A stretch of DNA of 64,000 bases, taken from positions 3,934,714 to 3,998,713 of the forward strand of contig OZ036005.1 in NCBI GenBank assembly GCA_964035015.1, in the 5' to 3' direction. This stretch comes from Corallium rubrum (lineage: Eukaryota > Cnidaria > Anthozoa > Scleralcyonacea > Coralliidae). The notes below the pieces were generated by a model. That model ran no database searches. It saw only the letters and a program-made list of their open reading frames with translations, and was not told the DNA's origin. Shown piece by piece: positions 11,840 to 38,601 of the stretch (position 1 is its first letter; every line of letters starts with the position of its first letter). The position numbers and the translations under genes were made by a program.

Positions 11840-13585
11840 CAAAGATGCTTTGTGAATGTTGCGGTTGTCACTCACTTTGCAAGCGTAAACCTTGAATATT
11901 AAAATGCTTAAAGCACTCTTTGTTCGTGTGTTATCTTGTGTTAAACACTGCAGGTGGCCTCACGACTGACCCAAGTGCTTTAGTTCTTAAATATAAACAT
12001 AATAACGGGACACAAGTGTATTTGAAACTAACAGAACTGTCAATTTAATAACTATTCTAATTTCAGTTCAAAACACGTTCATGTCATATATACAGTTCAA
12101 ATTTTTACATCAATGGCACTGGAAACTCAGTTTCATTCTATGTTTTCCTGCTCTTCTGAGTCCGAACTTTTATTGTGTGAAATTTACTTATTAATAAACT
12201 TAATTTTTTCTTGATGGTTTTGATAAACTTAAACTTTCTCTCTTAATGGTTTATAAAAAGACGTTTTAAGTTGGTGCATTTAAGCTCTTGACTTCAACTT
12301 GTCTGTTTAGCATGCAGCTGAAACTGACAGCTGCCATCTTTTTAGTTGATGCGAAAGATATAAACTTCCTCCAGTTAAATCGAAAGATTAAAAAGATTAG
12401 AAAGAAAGCTCACAACAAGTGAATACATTGTACAAAGCATTAACCATTAAGTAATTTGTTTATTGTATGATTTGTTTATTATATAGAGAATAATACATGG
12501 ATACACGGAAATATGAAATTTATTTCGAGTGTTGACTAGGATATCTCACGAGTGAGCAAAGCGAACGTGTGACATATCTTCGTCAACACGAGATATAAAT
12601 TTGATATTTCCAAGCATTCATGTATTGTTCTGTTTATTATATAAAAAATAATCCTATTTCCCCACAAAATAGAGTTAACTCTAATGAGTTTATAGTTGAA
12701 TAAACTCTAATACGTTTCACAATAATCGACACATGTGAGATTATCATTTTTATTAGTGGCGGAAACATCAATAAAACACTCTATTTGTATAATAAAAACG
12801 TATAATTTCATAAAACTAATATTGACATTGTCGCTAGCATATAGAATCTTCACACTGCATAGTTACTTTGTCAAACTTCTATACATTGTTTGCAGTGTGT
12901 TTTTCACAATGCAAAATTGAATTAGAATACAGTTCTTGTTTATTATAATGCATGCTTTTTAAATGAACGGTTCACTTTTTAAACATGGAAATGAACTTCA
13001 AGATTTATCGAATAGTAGGGATAACCCCCTCCCTTAAGATAACTTGCTTCATGTGAATAAAGCCTAAAGAAGGAGTCTCAAGATCATATTTGTATAACAA
13101 TACCTGAACTAATAATTAAATAAACGGTATAATACTCCAAGATCTTCTACTTTCTGTATTCCTTGATATGGCTTCAGAATTTAAAAAAAAACGGCAACCG
13201 TGTTTAACCGAATACTGCCTAGGATGTCTGAGGTTCTCCTCCTATTCATTGGGTATAAAATGGACTCGCGTTAGACAGTAAAACAACAAAGGGACCGTTT
13301 TCGCCTGACCCATGCAGACAGGATTGAATAAGCCACTTGATACCCCATTGCCGCCTAGGATCCCTGAAAATTCTCCCTTTGACGAGTAAAATCGTCTGGA
13401 GTTAGACAGAGTTTTTAACCAGCCCAGGCAGGTATGGGTTAATTACCGTGCATTTATGAAATTAAAACACGGCTAATAAACCAGGGGTAAGTGTCACCAT
13501 GGCATAGCCTAAAAAACAATTTCGTATATACTCTGTTTTGTAATTTGTAATTTAGATTAAACTATACATCAACTATATATTTCGT
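11840..13585. repeat. Segmental duplication, copy 2, non-coding
   Basis: Corresponds in order to parts of 2263-4930 but is shorter. It includes the gatgctttgtgaatgttgcg block, the aattagaatacagttctt block and two copies of the dispersed gacgagtaaaat motif (13208-13330, 13350-13445). No gene is seen. Confidence 0.65.
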
Positions 13586-13639
13586 GTCGTGTTTTGGTGG
13601 CAGCTGTGACTTCCAGCTACATGCCAAAAAAAGAGACCA

Positions 13640-13905
13640 AAAGCCAACACCTACTTAAAACGTCTTTCAGTCGTTAAAACAAACTGCACTTTCAACGTCG
13701 TTTAGGCGTCGTTCTTCGAGTTAACAGTTCCTGGCAATATCTTCGTGTTTCTTCTTTGCATCACGTCAAATCTTCTAGTTGTCTACACCTTGATCAAGGA
13801 ACGTCTCATTCGAAAGAAATTCGAGTACATCCTCCTTCATCTTTCCATTTCCGACATAGAAATAGTATTGTGCAATACTCTATATTCACCTTACTGATTA
13901 CAATT
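13640..13905 (+). pseudogene. GPCR relic upstream of GPCR gene 2
   Basis: From 13733 the sequence translates as TM1, the first intracellular loop and TM2 of the receptor family (NIFVFLLCITSNLLVV, then the LSISDIEIVLCN region) before losing similarity around 13895. It sits about 0.65 kb upstream of the intact paralogue, as the deleted version does upstream of gene 1. Confidence 0.7.
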
Positions 13906-14163
13906 AAATGAAAACACATCTCTTCTAAGGAAACATCGCTGCATGAGCACATTTTCAAGTTGAAGCCGTCGTTGGAAATTTGTCGTCTGCACGTTTATCA
14001 AGAAACGTCTTTTCGAAAGCCATTAATTCGAATACATTTTACCAGCCGGTAAAGTAAGGTAAACTAAAGGACTCTATTTATTGTGGGTAATATATAACAG
14101 CTAGTATATTTAGACAATGATAACCCAATAGCTCCCACCCCTTGATTAAACTAGTTGAAATAA

Positions 14164-14365
14164 CTGGGGGAAACTACGATGTTGATTTTGCGGAGGAAGA
14201 AAAGCCCAGTGGAAAAAGTTTCGAGGCACAGGAAAGAACCAACAGCTCCAGTTAAGTTAGTCGCCCATCCATGTACTAATTACCCCAGTCGACCAGACTT
14301 AACTTCAGTAGTGAGAGGCATGCAGCGCGCTAACAGCTTGTGTTACCCATACCTTCGGCGGTAGC
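14164..14365 (-). repeat. 5S-derived SINE relic
   Basis: Counterpart of the copy at 700-895. It holds the cgcccatccatgtacta block, a minus-strand remnant of the 5S control region, and the gttgattttgcggaggaaga end. Confidence 0.5.
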
Positions 14366-14543
14366 AGCTTAAGAAATGTTTGTGTCGTTTTTGCAACGTA
14401 TGTCGTACTAGAAATAAGAAGAGCTTTATTTTCTGTATCTTATAGCGAAGACAAAGTTAAAGCATTATCGCAATCGCCCTCCAGCCAACCATGCAACCAA
14501 CGAAAAGAAGAATAGCCAGCATTACAATTAATATTCTCCAGAA

Positions 14544-15458
14544 ATGAACGGGACTTTTAACGGGACCATCAAGGTGCCGTTCTTCGCGTTACAATTTACT
14601 GCAAATATCTTCGTGTTTCTTGTTTGCCTCGCTTCAAATCTTCTAGTTGTCTACACCCTGATCAAGGAACGCCTCATTCGAAAGCCATTCGAATACATCC
14701 TCGTTCATCTTGCCATTTCTGATATAGGAGTAGTATTGTGCAACACTCTATTCAATTTAATGTATCTCTTAAACGACTATAGATGGGCACTAGGTCTTGT
14801 CATGTGTAAACTTGTTGTGCCAATGTATCTCTACTTTTTTTGGCTTGGTACCATAGATATTGTACTCATCTCATGTATTCGATTCAAGTCAGTTGTATAT
14901 CCGTTTAAACCAAAAGTTAGCCTAAAGTCAGTGAAGAAATTCATCACTGCTAGTAATGTCTTATTATTGTGTAGTTCTTATGTTTTTCTTGCTGTGAAGC
15001 TGCAGTTAATTGATGGAGTGTGCGACGTGAACCCCGGCTCCGTTGTTACTCACATTTACTTGGAGTTGACACTTTTTAACATCCTACCAGCAATTATTCT
15101 TGTTTTTACTAACTGTTCAATGGCAATCGTGTTATATCGTAGCAGCCATCAGATTGGCCTCAACTCAACATCACAAAATGTGCGGAGAAAAGTAAATATA
15201 AAAACATTCCGAATAATCATTACAGTAATGATCTGTTACCTACTGGCTTCTTCTCCACTCCTAATTGGCAGAGTCATTGTTGTATCTCACTTAGAAGATG
15301 GTCCGCTTCAACAAGCGTTGATAAAGGATTTCTTTACCCCGATAACCATAGTCAGTATGCTTCTGTCAAATTGTTCTGGAGCTTTTATTTATGGCATATT
15401 TAACGCAACTATCCGGCGTGGATATATAAAATCACTCAACAACATTCTTCGACGTTGA
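14544..15458 (+). CDS. Intronless divergent class A GPCR, intact copy 2
   Basis: A 304-aa paralogue of the receptor at 1083, with the same start (MNGTFNGT), seven TM segments and basic tail ending NNILRR. Conserved landmarks are N in TM1 (ASNLLVV), D in TM2 (LAISDIG), Cys before TM3 (VMCKL), the IRF form of DRY, proline in TM5 (ILPAI), ASSP in TM6 and GAFIY in TM7. Differences cluster in extracellular loop 2 (the segment around GVCDVNPGSVVTH) and in the loop before TM7, the usual ligand-facing regions. This suggests diversification of recognition after duplication, which is inference. Intronless. The adjacent relic and the shared flanks show it arose by segmental duplication. Confidence 0.9.
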   Translation: MNGTFNGTIKVPFFALQFTANIFVFLVCLASNLLVVYTLIKERLIRKPFEYILVHLAISDIGVVLCNTLFNLMYLLNDYRWALGLVMCKLVVPMYLYFFWLGTIDIVLISCIRFKSVVYPFKPKVSLKSVKKFITASNVLLLCSSYVFLAVKLQLIDGVCDVNPGSVVTHIYLELTLFNILPAIILVFTNCSMAIVLYRSSHQIGLNSTSQNVRRKVNIKTFRIIITVMICYLLASSPLLIGRVIVVSHLEDGPLQQALIKDFFTPITIVSMLLSNCSGAFIYGIFNATIRRGYIKSLNNILRR

Positions 15459-15654
15459 AGTCGAGCAGTGACTTAATCACCCAAAGTCTAATCAGACAAT
15501 AGCAACAGTAGTAGTCAAAAATATACAAAAATTAAATACTTTCAACTCTAAGGAAGAAAATAGTGATATGTAATAGAGCAAAAAGAGCGTGTAAAGATAT
15601 TATGAAAAGAAATTATAGAAATTGTCAGTAACTTATATCTTAGTTTACTTTACT

Positions 15655-15722
15655 TATGGTTTATCTCTTTTGTTGATCTGTTTGTCTGTCACTAAGATAT
15701 ATCGAAAAGTATTGAACTGATT
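15655..15722 (+). repeat. Relic of the ACCTCCGCC/(GTCT)n repeat
   Basis: Third receptor-linked copy, with gatctgtttgtctgtcacta and agatatatcgaaaagtatt. Confidence 0.55.
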
Positions 15723-15828
15723 TTGATATCGTTTTGTGGAAAGGTTGGTCACATGCCAAGAACAATTAAGCTATTAAATTTTAGTTGAATAACCTACTGG
15801 GGAGATATGCAGTTTCAAAGTGTGGATG

Positions 15829-15962
15829 ACCGAACGAACGAATGAATGAACGAATGAATGAACGAATAAATGAATGAATGAATGAATGAATGAATGAATG
15901 AATGAATGAATGAATGGATGAATGAATGAATGAATGAATGAATGAATGAATGAATGAATTAA

Positions 15963-15993
<31 letters not shown>

Positions 15994-16015
15994 ATGAAAG
16001 AATGAATGAATGAAT
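15829..16015. repeat. (AATG)n / (AATA)n microsatellite
   Basis: Imperfect AATG/AACG units pass into AATA units near 15960 and return to AATG. It lies about 370 bp downstream of the GPCR stop codon. Confidence 0.95.
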
Positions 16016-16019
16016 ACCT

Positions 16020-16670
16020 TGGGTCGTTTCTTTGTCTAATTGTTGATTAGAAAGAAGGTTTTTTTTTATTCAGTCTATGCGGACATTTTCGAGATTTGAT
16101 TTTGAAACGTCAGTATTTCGTTGTCAAAACTAACCACTTTTTTTTAACCACTTTTTCGTTTTGCTGTCGGAATAGCGTTAGGGTAACTTAGGGTCAGAGT
16201 TTTCCCGCCTCCATGTGAACGAGGACCCTTTGACTCTAGGCCTCGAAGTACCCCTACCCTGCGAGATAACTCGGTATAATGCGAACAGGCCTTTAGCGAG
16301 TAAACTAAACAAAGATGCTTTGTGAATGTTGCGGTGTTGTCGCTCACTTTGCAAGCGTAAACATTGAATATGAAAATCTTAAAGCACTCTTTGTTCGTGT
16401 GTTATTTTGTGTTAAACGCTGCAGGCGGCCTCGCGACTGCTCTGAGTGCTTTATATAGCTCAAAAGTACCGTAAAAACTTTATACCGACCCTGTGACAAA
16501 GTATACTCTTATTTCTTATACTTTTACAGTGGTATATATAGTAAATTAAGACATAAAAACAGGCAATCATGAACGCTAATTGTTACATTCCAGCGCTACC
16601 ACGTAAACAACTCGTTTGTCATGTAAAAGTAGCGTGCTGCGTAGGCAGTTGAAACAACAATCGAAATATA
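16020..16670. other. Non-coding, MITE and duplication fragments
   Basis: Contains a fragment of the gagataactcgg MITE family (about 16190-16300), another copy of the gatgctttgtgaatgttgcg block at 16314, and no supportable gene. Confidence 0.55.
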
Positions 16671-16673
16671 GTA

Positions 16674-16801
16674 AGGTTTGATATACTGCCGAAACAGAGA
16701 ACGTAGGAATCTAACGTTTCGAGAAACGTACTCTCTGACGAAGGGCCTTCGCTCGAAACGCTAGACTCCTATACGTTCTATGTTTCGGCAGTATATCAAA
16801 C
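16674..16801. mobile_element. Palindromic MITE (tttgatatactgccgaaac ends)
   Basis: The arms at 16674-16723 and 16751-16801 are near-perfect inverse complements around a short centre that includes gacgaagggccttcg. A related copy with an AT array at its centre lies at 29094-29225, and a decayed one near 21460-21560. Confidence 0.75.
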
Positions 16802-16979
16802 CTTACCATATTTCAATTGTTAGTCATGCATTGTTAAGCACGCTGAGTAGCCAATCAGAACGTGTGGTACCAAACCTGTTTCAAAACTGGTTTGACACGT
16901 CCAAGATCATGGACGACGGCTACATCAAACAAAGCATCGGATGTTGGCAGAGGTCTCTTTTCTTTCTTGTAGAAACCTC

Positions 16980-17130
16980 TGCTAGCAGGGAAGTGTTGAT
17001 TTTGCGGAGGAAAGAAAACCCGATAACCCGGTGGAAAACTCTCGAAGCACAAGAGAGAACCAACAGCTCTACTCACATGAAGCTAAGTTAGTCACCAATC
17101 CGAGTCTAACCGTTAACAGCTTGCGCTGCC
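16980..17130 (-). repeat. 5S-SINE-like fragment
   Basis: Shares gttgattttgcggaggaa, a gaaaactctcgaagcacaag block and ctcacatga with the copies at 700 and 14164. The 5S-like end is mostly lost. Confidence 0.45.
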
Positions 17131-17325
17131 CTTACTTCCCAAGCACTTTTCCTGTTAGAAATATAAGTATAAATAGCCTGATTTTTCAGTAGACATCAAA
17201 TATATAGCTAGGAACCTTTTCAGACTGATTTGAGAAAATGGTTGTTCTCATAAGCTGGGTTTTACTGTATTCTATAATTGTTCCAATTCCTATAGTTATC
17301 TCATTGTGTCACTAAAAACTTATAA

Positions 17326-17740
<415 letters not shown>

Positions 17741-18189
17741 GAATTTAGTCAACATTTGGATGAGAAATTAATAAAAATCAGACCGCAAGATTCTCTGTGT
17801 AAAAGAAATGCTTGATTGCGCTCGTTATTCTCACTGTCGTTTCACTCGTTTGCACCTAAGTGGAATCATCGCCCGTCAAAACATGTTCAAAAGTTAACCG
17901 TTCTGAAATTGACACCGTAGTATTGGCAAGACGTGATTGGCTAAGAGCACAAACATGTACGTATTGAATGGAAACATTCATGTTTGACGTTGAAATAGAA
18001 CATGTTTTGATGGGCGGTGTTTTCACTTAAGTGCAAGCGACTGCATTTTATGGAAAAACATTTTGCATAATTTTGGTAGGAGTGCAATCAAGTATTTTAT
18101 TCATACATGCATCTGTTGGTCTCGTGAGCTAGCCTGGTTAGCGGGGTGGCTCGTTTTCTTTTTAAACAACTCTAAAAACCCGCTGGCGA
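17741..18189. other. Non-coding
   Basis: AT-rich sequence with a loose inverted repeat around aaaacatgttcaaaagttaa (17880) and gaacatgttttgatgggcgg (18000), probably an old MITE. No gene is seen. Confidence 0.5.
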
Positions 18190-18475
18190 AGGTATAGGGC
18201 CGTTGGTGGTGCAGTGGTTGGCGAACGTGCCTTTCAACTCTGCGACCTGGCTTCGATACCTGTTCAGTTCAGTTATCTGATTGAAAATTTCACCTTGGCC
18301 GCATACGAGAAGAGTGCTTCCAGTTTAACTCTACCAAACATCGCAGGTTTTCTCTGGGCACTCCGGTTTCCTTAACACTGGATCACTAAAGGATGGCCCT
18401 TACTGTACCTCTAGGGAGAAGAGTTAGATATAACTGATAGAGCTATCCAGTATAAATAAGATTAGTTTAGTTTAG
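18190..18475 (+). mobile_element. tRNA-derived SINE
   Basis: The head ggtggtgcagtggttggcg resembles a pol III A box, and gacctggcttcgatacctg is a B box. The body (gaaaatttcaccttggccgc) is followed by a tail unit with aacactggatcactaaagga and tatccagtataaataag. The inverse of the same head and body lies at 60995-61197, and tail units alone at 25317, 32510 and 61370. Confidence 0.75.
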
Positions 18476-18529
18476 GTTATGCAAGAGTAACTAGAGTGCC
18501 CTCTAGTTACTATTATTTTTGTTGAATTT

Positions 18530-33186
<14,657 letters not shown>

Positions 33187-33233
33187 GGCTATAGTATATG
33201 AAATATCTCTTCCGTTCATACTTTCAGTAGCTC

Positions 33234-33240
33234 TTTTATA
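33234..33240 (-). promoter_or_regulatory. TATA-box candidate for tyrosinase 1
   Basis: TATAAAA on the minus strand, 48 bases before the ATG at 33186. The position fits a TSS around 33205 with a short 5' leader. Confidence 0.5.
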
Positions 33241-34340
33241 TGGCTCTTGTGACGAATAGAGGGGGCGTGTTGACTTGTATTAGGTCTTTAGTTGCCAGAG
33301 TAATTTCTCTTTTAGTCAAATCAAGAAGCTTCCTTTGTATGGTATAATTACAAAGAATTATCGTCATAAAGTTGCATGATTTTATTGCCGGCCACTCCCC
33401 CGTAATTTACCGGCTTTTTATAGTGATAATTACAAATTAATATTAAATTAAACTAATTTAGAATATTAATAACTTACAATATCATTCCAATTTAAGAGAA
33501 CGCCAGAAATTGCAAAACTATATAATGTTAAAACGGTATTATAAGACCCCGTTTACACGGTATACCCGGACGAATTCGGAACCGGTCTCGAATTAGTACG
33601 GTTCCGCCTGTTTACACGGTGAAATAGGACGAATTCGAAGACCGGTCTCGAATTCGTCCGGTAACCGTGTAAACGTATCCCAAGAATAATAAAAAAAAGT
33701 GTCGAAGAAAGTAATTTCTTAACTCCTATTTGAAGATTACTGTTGAGTATATGCTTACTATTATATCAACCTCTGTATCAACCCTATACTATATGTACTG
33801 GTTATAACTCTTTTACTGCCAGATTTCGTTTCATCAGCCAGTAAAATGTCATTTTACTCTGACGAAGGGCTTCCGTCGAATTATTATGTAAATATTCTCG
33901 CACCTGAACTTTTCCTTCACCAATAATCCCTACAACATTCAGTCATAGTCAATCGAGATATGGTCTGGAAACTCGGCAAACTTCAAAGCGCCTATAATGA
34001 GCTGTGATTTTATGTTGAACCGTACCTTAGCCTACACCGTGCACATCCTTTGTTTTTGGTTTATTAATATTTAAATAGCACGGTTGAGTGATTGAACTGA
34101 AACGTTGCTATTGGACAATTCGTTCATTATACTAAAATACAATGTGTTCAGTGACCGTGCACCGTGCACAAAACTGCATAAAGGCGAACAAAAAGATAGA
34201 CCAAAGACTTTAGCTGAGTTTCCAGACCATATCTCGATTGACTATGATTCAGTTTAATCGAGTGGTCGTGAAATACCAAATATTACTTAAGTATAATAAC
34301 AGTCAACTTTGCGTGACAGTGAAAGGATTAACTTGTTAAC
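33241..34340. other. Non-coding with a MITE at 33546-33676
   Basis: The MITE has ccccgtttacacggtat at the left and ggtaaccgtgtaaacg at the right, with internal cggacgaattcgga and gaattcgtccgg mirrors. A further inverted pair, ttccagaccatatctcgatt near 34220 and gagatatggtctggaaac near 33955, bounds about 0.3 kb. No gene is seen. Confidence 0.6.
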
Positions 34341-34344
34341 TTCT

Positions 34345-34346
34345 TG

Positions 34347-34408
<62 letters not shown>

Positions 34409-34800
34409 TACAGACTACAGACGGTACCGTTTCGGCCTTTTGGGCCTCGTCAGTGTAGTGCTGATGAGCAGGATGAAGGTAACTGCTATTTACAGTCACC
34501 TTTGATGCCTCACAAATTGTGGGACATCAAAACCATAGAGCGATATCTAACTACAGACGGTACCGTTTCGGCCTTTTGGGCCTCATCAGTGTAGTAAAAT
34601 CGTCTGGCGTTAGCCACAGTAAAATAATAAAAGTCGACTTTGGCAGTACGTAAAAGAGTTAATTGAGATGGGCTATAATAGTTTTGATAACGAAATACTG
34701 ACGTTTCGAACACAACCCGCTTCTTCAGAGTGACATCGATGAAGTGCTTCTCTCAAACGGAAACGTCAGTATTTCGTTATAAAACTATTCTCGGCAGTTT
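34345..34800. repeat. (AT)n array and MITE fragments
   Basis: An AT array lies at 34347-34407. It is followed by ctacagacggtaccgtttcg at 34411, and a second copy at 34551. An inverted hairpin at 34682-34790 carries cgaaatactgacgtttcg and its mirror. These are pieces of short non-autonomous elements. Confidence 0.65.
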
Positions 34801-35470
34801 ACTACATTTTCACTTTGCCAAAACATTGCCTACACAGTACTCTACTTTTGAACTATTTTTCGACAGACTTCGGCAGTGTGAGAAAAACACAAAGATCAGT
34901 TTAGAATGCTACTTTGACTGTCGAAACAAAGCTGTAATAAAAAATAAAGTGATCCATTGAGATCAGAAGAGGGCATTTTAAAGTACTAAAACCATATCAC
35001 ACGGCATGAATAATTTTTTGTTTGATGCCAACTATATATCGAATTATATTCGTCTGGTTAAAACTGACAGTTTTTAAAAAAATTGTTCTATAATGAAGAT
35101 ATAAAAACTAATTCACATGAAGTAATTTTCAGTTAAGATCTCATATTTTCGGTTCGTAAGATACGCGAGAATCAACAAGTATTTAGTAAAATTAAACTGG
35201 AATGATTTTTTTGGACCGGATGTAGGATATTGGTCTTATAAACAATTGTTTTGAAATATCTAAGCATTGTGTGACTGTAAAACGTCGTTGAATATTGGCT
35301 TTACGGGAATGGCTTGTTTTAGTGTGAATTCCAATGCCGTAACCATGGCAAACTGTAGCGAGAGCGTGACATGGTGTAGTGTTTGGTTCACGAACGTCTT
35401 TTGTCATATTGGTGTTTCAGACAGCCAGAGTTAGTAAAAAGCCACGGGTAATGGGTATGCGGGTACGACC
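34801..35470. other. Non-coding
   Basis: AT-rich. The short minus-strand frame at 35192-35407 has no recognisable motif. Confidence 0.4.
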
Positions 35471-35479
35471 CGTTGGGAA

Positions 35480-37375
35480 GGTTTACTAGTGAGGAAGGTT
35501 CACTAGTGAGGAAGGTTCACTAGTGAGGAAAGTTTACTAGTAAAGAAGGTTTACTAGTCAGGACGGTTTACTAGTGAGAACTAAGCTTTACAAGTGAGGA
35601 AGGTTTACTAGTGAGGAAGGTTTTACTATAGCGAGGAAGGTTTAGGTTTACTTTAGCGAGGAAGGTTTACTAGTGAAGAAGGTTTACTATAGTGAGGAAG
35701 GTTTACTATAGTGAGGAAGGTTTACTATAGTGAGGAAGGTTTACTATAGCGAGGAAGGTTTACTATAGTGAGGAAGGTTTACCATAGTGAGGAAGGTTTA
35801 CTATAGTGAGGAAGGTTTACTAGTGAGGAAGGTTTACTATCGTGAGGAAGGTTTACTATAGTGAGGAAGGTTTACTATAGTGAGGAAGGTTTACTATAGT
35901 GAGGAAGGTTTACTATAGTGAGGAAGGTTTACTATAGTGAGGAAGGTTTACTATAGTGAGGAAGGTTTACTATAGGGGGGAAGGTTTACTATAGTGAGGA
36001 AGGTTTACTATAGTGATGAAGGTTTACTATAGTGAAGAAAGTTTACTAGTGAAGAAGGTTTACTAGTGAGGAAGGTTCACTATATTGAGGAAGGTTTACT
36101 ATAGTGAGGAAGGTTTACTATAGTGAGGAAGGTTTACTATAGTGAGGAAGGTTTACTATAGTGAGGAAGGTTTACTATAGTGAGGAAGGTTTACTATAGT
36201 GAGGAAGACTTACTAAAGAGGATAGTGAGGAAGGTTTACTACAGTGAGGAAGGTTTACTATAGTGAGGAAGGTTTACTATAGTGAGCTAGAAGGTTTACT
36301 GTATAGTGAGGAAGGTTTACTACAGTGAGGAAGGTTTACTAGTGAGGATAGTGAGGAAGGTTTACTATATTCAGGAAGGTTTACTAGTGAGGAAGATTTA
36401 CTATAGTAAGGAAGGTTTACTATAGTGAGGAAGGTTTACTATATTGAGGAAGGTTTACTAGTGAGGAAGATTTACTAGTGAGGAAGGTTTACTATAGTGA
36501 GGAAGGTTTATACTATAGTGAGGAAGATTTACTAGTGAGGAAGGTTTACTATAGTGAGGAAGGTTTACTATAGTGAGGAAGGTTTACTATATTGAGGAAG
36601 GTTTACTAGTGAGGAAGGTTTACTGGTGAGGAAGGTTTACTATAGTGGGGAAGATTTACTAGTGAGGAAGGTTTACTAGTGAGGAAGGTTTACTATAGTG
36701 AGGAAGGTTTACTATAGTGAGGAAGGTTTACTATAGTGAGGAGGTTTACTAGTGAGTATAGTGAGGAAGGTTTACTACAGCGAGGAAGGTTTACTATAGT
36801 GAGGAGGTTTACTAGTGAGTATAGTGAGGAAGGTTTACTACAGCGAGGAAGGTTTACTATAGTGAGGAGGTTTACTAGTGAGTATAGTGAGGAAGGTTTA
36901 CTACAGCGAGGAAGGTTTACTATAGTGAGGAGGTTTACTAGTGAGGATAGTGAGGAAGGTTTACTACAGTGAGGAAGGTTTACTATAGTGAGGAAGGTTT
37001 ACTATAGTGAGGAAGGTTTACTAGTGAGGAAGGTTTACTAGTGAGGAAGGTTTACTATAGTGGGGAAGGTTTACTAGTGAGGATAGTGAGGAAGGTTTAC
37101 TACAGTGAGGAAGGTTTACTATAGTGAGGAAGGTTTACTATAGTGAGGAAGGTTTACTAGTGAGGAAGGTTTAGTAGTGAGGAAGGTTTACTAGTGAGGA
37201 AGGTTTACTATAGTGAGGAAGGTTTACTATAGTGAGGAAGGTTTACTATATTGAGGAAGGTTTACTAGTGAGGAAGGTTTACTAGTGAGGAAGGTTTACT
37301 ATAGTGAGGAAGGTTTACTAGTGAGGATAGTGAGGAAGGTTTACTACAGTGAGGAAGGTTTACTATAGTGAGGAG
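35480..37375. repeat. Minisatellite, left part (gaggaaggtttacta(ta)gt)
   Basis: About 100 units of 17 or 19 bp (gaggaaggtttactagt, gaggaaggtttactatagt). A higher-order unit of about 63 bp repeats about four times at 36736-36972. The array continues at 44491-45450 on the other side of the 7.1-kb element, in the same orientation, so one locus of about 2.85 kb was split. Confidence 0.95.
37370..37375. repeat. Candidate target-site duplication (left)
   Basis: GAGGAG directly before the element end AGTAGTAATAC. The same hexamer follows the right end. Because the array contains this hexamer in some units, coincidence cannot be fully excluded. Confidence 0.6.
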
Positions 37376-38403
37376 AGTAGTAATACCCCCCCATCGAGGG
37401 ACCAAAGGGATGCCGCCTCATTAAATATTAAATTTTTAATTATTCATTCTCATGCTCCTTTGCGAGCCTCTAACCCTAATCTCATTACGTCATTATGGCT
37501 CATGCTCCTATAGGACACTCTAACCCTAACTTCCCCCCTTACCCTGTCTTGTTGCTGAACCCCCGGTATTTACTACGTCATACTGATGTATTATTTATTC
37601 GTTCTCGTGCTCCTTTGGGACCCTCTAACCCTAATCTCATTACGTCATTATGGCTCATGCTCCTATAGGACACTCTAACCCTAACTTCCCCCCTTACCCT
37701 GGCTTGTTGCTGAACCCCCGGTAGTTACTACGTCATACTGACTTATTATTTATTCGTTGTCAGGCTCCTTTGGGCCGTCTTAACCCTAACTTTCCCCCTA
37801 AACCCTAGCTGTTACTCAACCTCCCTGGTATTCATACGTCATAACCGATAGCTCTCCGACTGATTTCCGAAGTTACGCCATTATCAAAAGGTACTCGGCT
37901 TATATCCTTATAAGTAATAGTAATCACCTTTTCATTTAAACTCTTTACCCTACTGACAGTCGACAGTTGTGGGACACGTAGACGTACAGAGCATGCGTAC
38001 ACTAAACTTTAACAAAATAGACGTTCTTTACAAGGAACTAAAGAGAAATTGATAGAGGCACTTCATATTTTTTATCTCAAAGCATGTCTCGATGAGTATA
38101 GAGAGTTTTGAGCAGCCGAAGTGTCTGAATTGGCAGAGCTCGTATAGATTTAGATTAATAGCATATAATGAATATTATATTAGGTTTAGAACCTAAATAT
38201 TCAATCACCCTAGAATCATTGCTAGCTAAACCCTTGTTTATAAGTGAAGAAATTGTAAGAAGATAGAATGAGGAGTCAAATCTAAAAGCCATAAGAACGT
38301 TTTTAAGTGTCGATATATAAACGAAATATTATTTGGCCGCGGGACGGCTGAGTATCGACTTGAATTAATAGCATACATGAATATTATATTAGTTAGAACT
38401 TAA
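37376..38403. repeat. Left terminal repeat, subterminal non-coding zone
   Basis: Contains five TAACCCTAA motifs between 37468 and 37790, inside a roughly 155-bp unit present about two and a half times (catgctcctataggacactc, tgctgaacccccggta, tactacgtcatactg). The CRE-like TACGTCAT recurs. Two related AT-rich blocks (attaatagcata...gaatattatatta) lie at 38153 and 38365, the second just before the 65-codon ORF, and may be promoter repeats. Confidence 0.75.
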
Positions 38404-38601
38404 ATGGCCATCTTTACCCATTTACTTGGAGATATGTGCCGAATTGTCGCTTATTTGGCTTTAGTTTATAAAGTAAACAATGCCTTGAATGAAGAAATCG
38501 TTCGGCAAGCTGTTCGAAAGACATTGAAACACTTTCTTCAGAGGGGTTTGCCAGAATATAAACTGTCAGGGGTTAAACGGCGGACTCGGCTATTTTATTA
38601 A
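38404..38601 (+). CDS. Element ORF, 65 aa, unknown (left-arm copy)
   Basis: A small basic protein with a hydrophobic stretch (RIVAYLALVYKV) and a Lys/Arg-rich C-terminus (KLSGVKRRTRLFY). Its copy in the other arm (43271-43468) is identical. It points inward, opposite to the 224-codon ORF. Identity between arms alone does not prove it is expressed. No family recognised. Confidence 0.5.
   Translation: MAIFTHLLGDMCRIVAYLALVYKVNNALNEEIVRQAVRKTLKHFLQRGLPEYKLSGVKRRTRLFY

Noticed and set aside
36736..36972. 78-codon frame with a 21-residue repeat in the minisatellite
   Set aside because: It is the 63-bp higher-order repeat read in one frame; it exists only while the unit length is a multiple of three.
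35480..37375. CRISPR-like array
   Set aside because: Units are contiguous 17-19-bp tandem repeats with no spacers, in a eukaryotic genome; it is a minisatellite.
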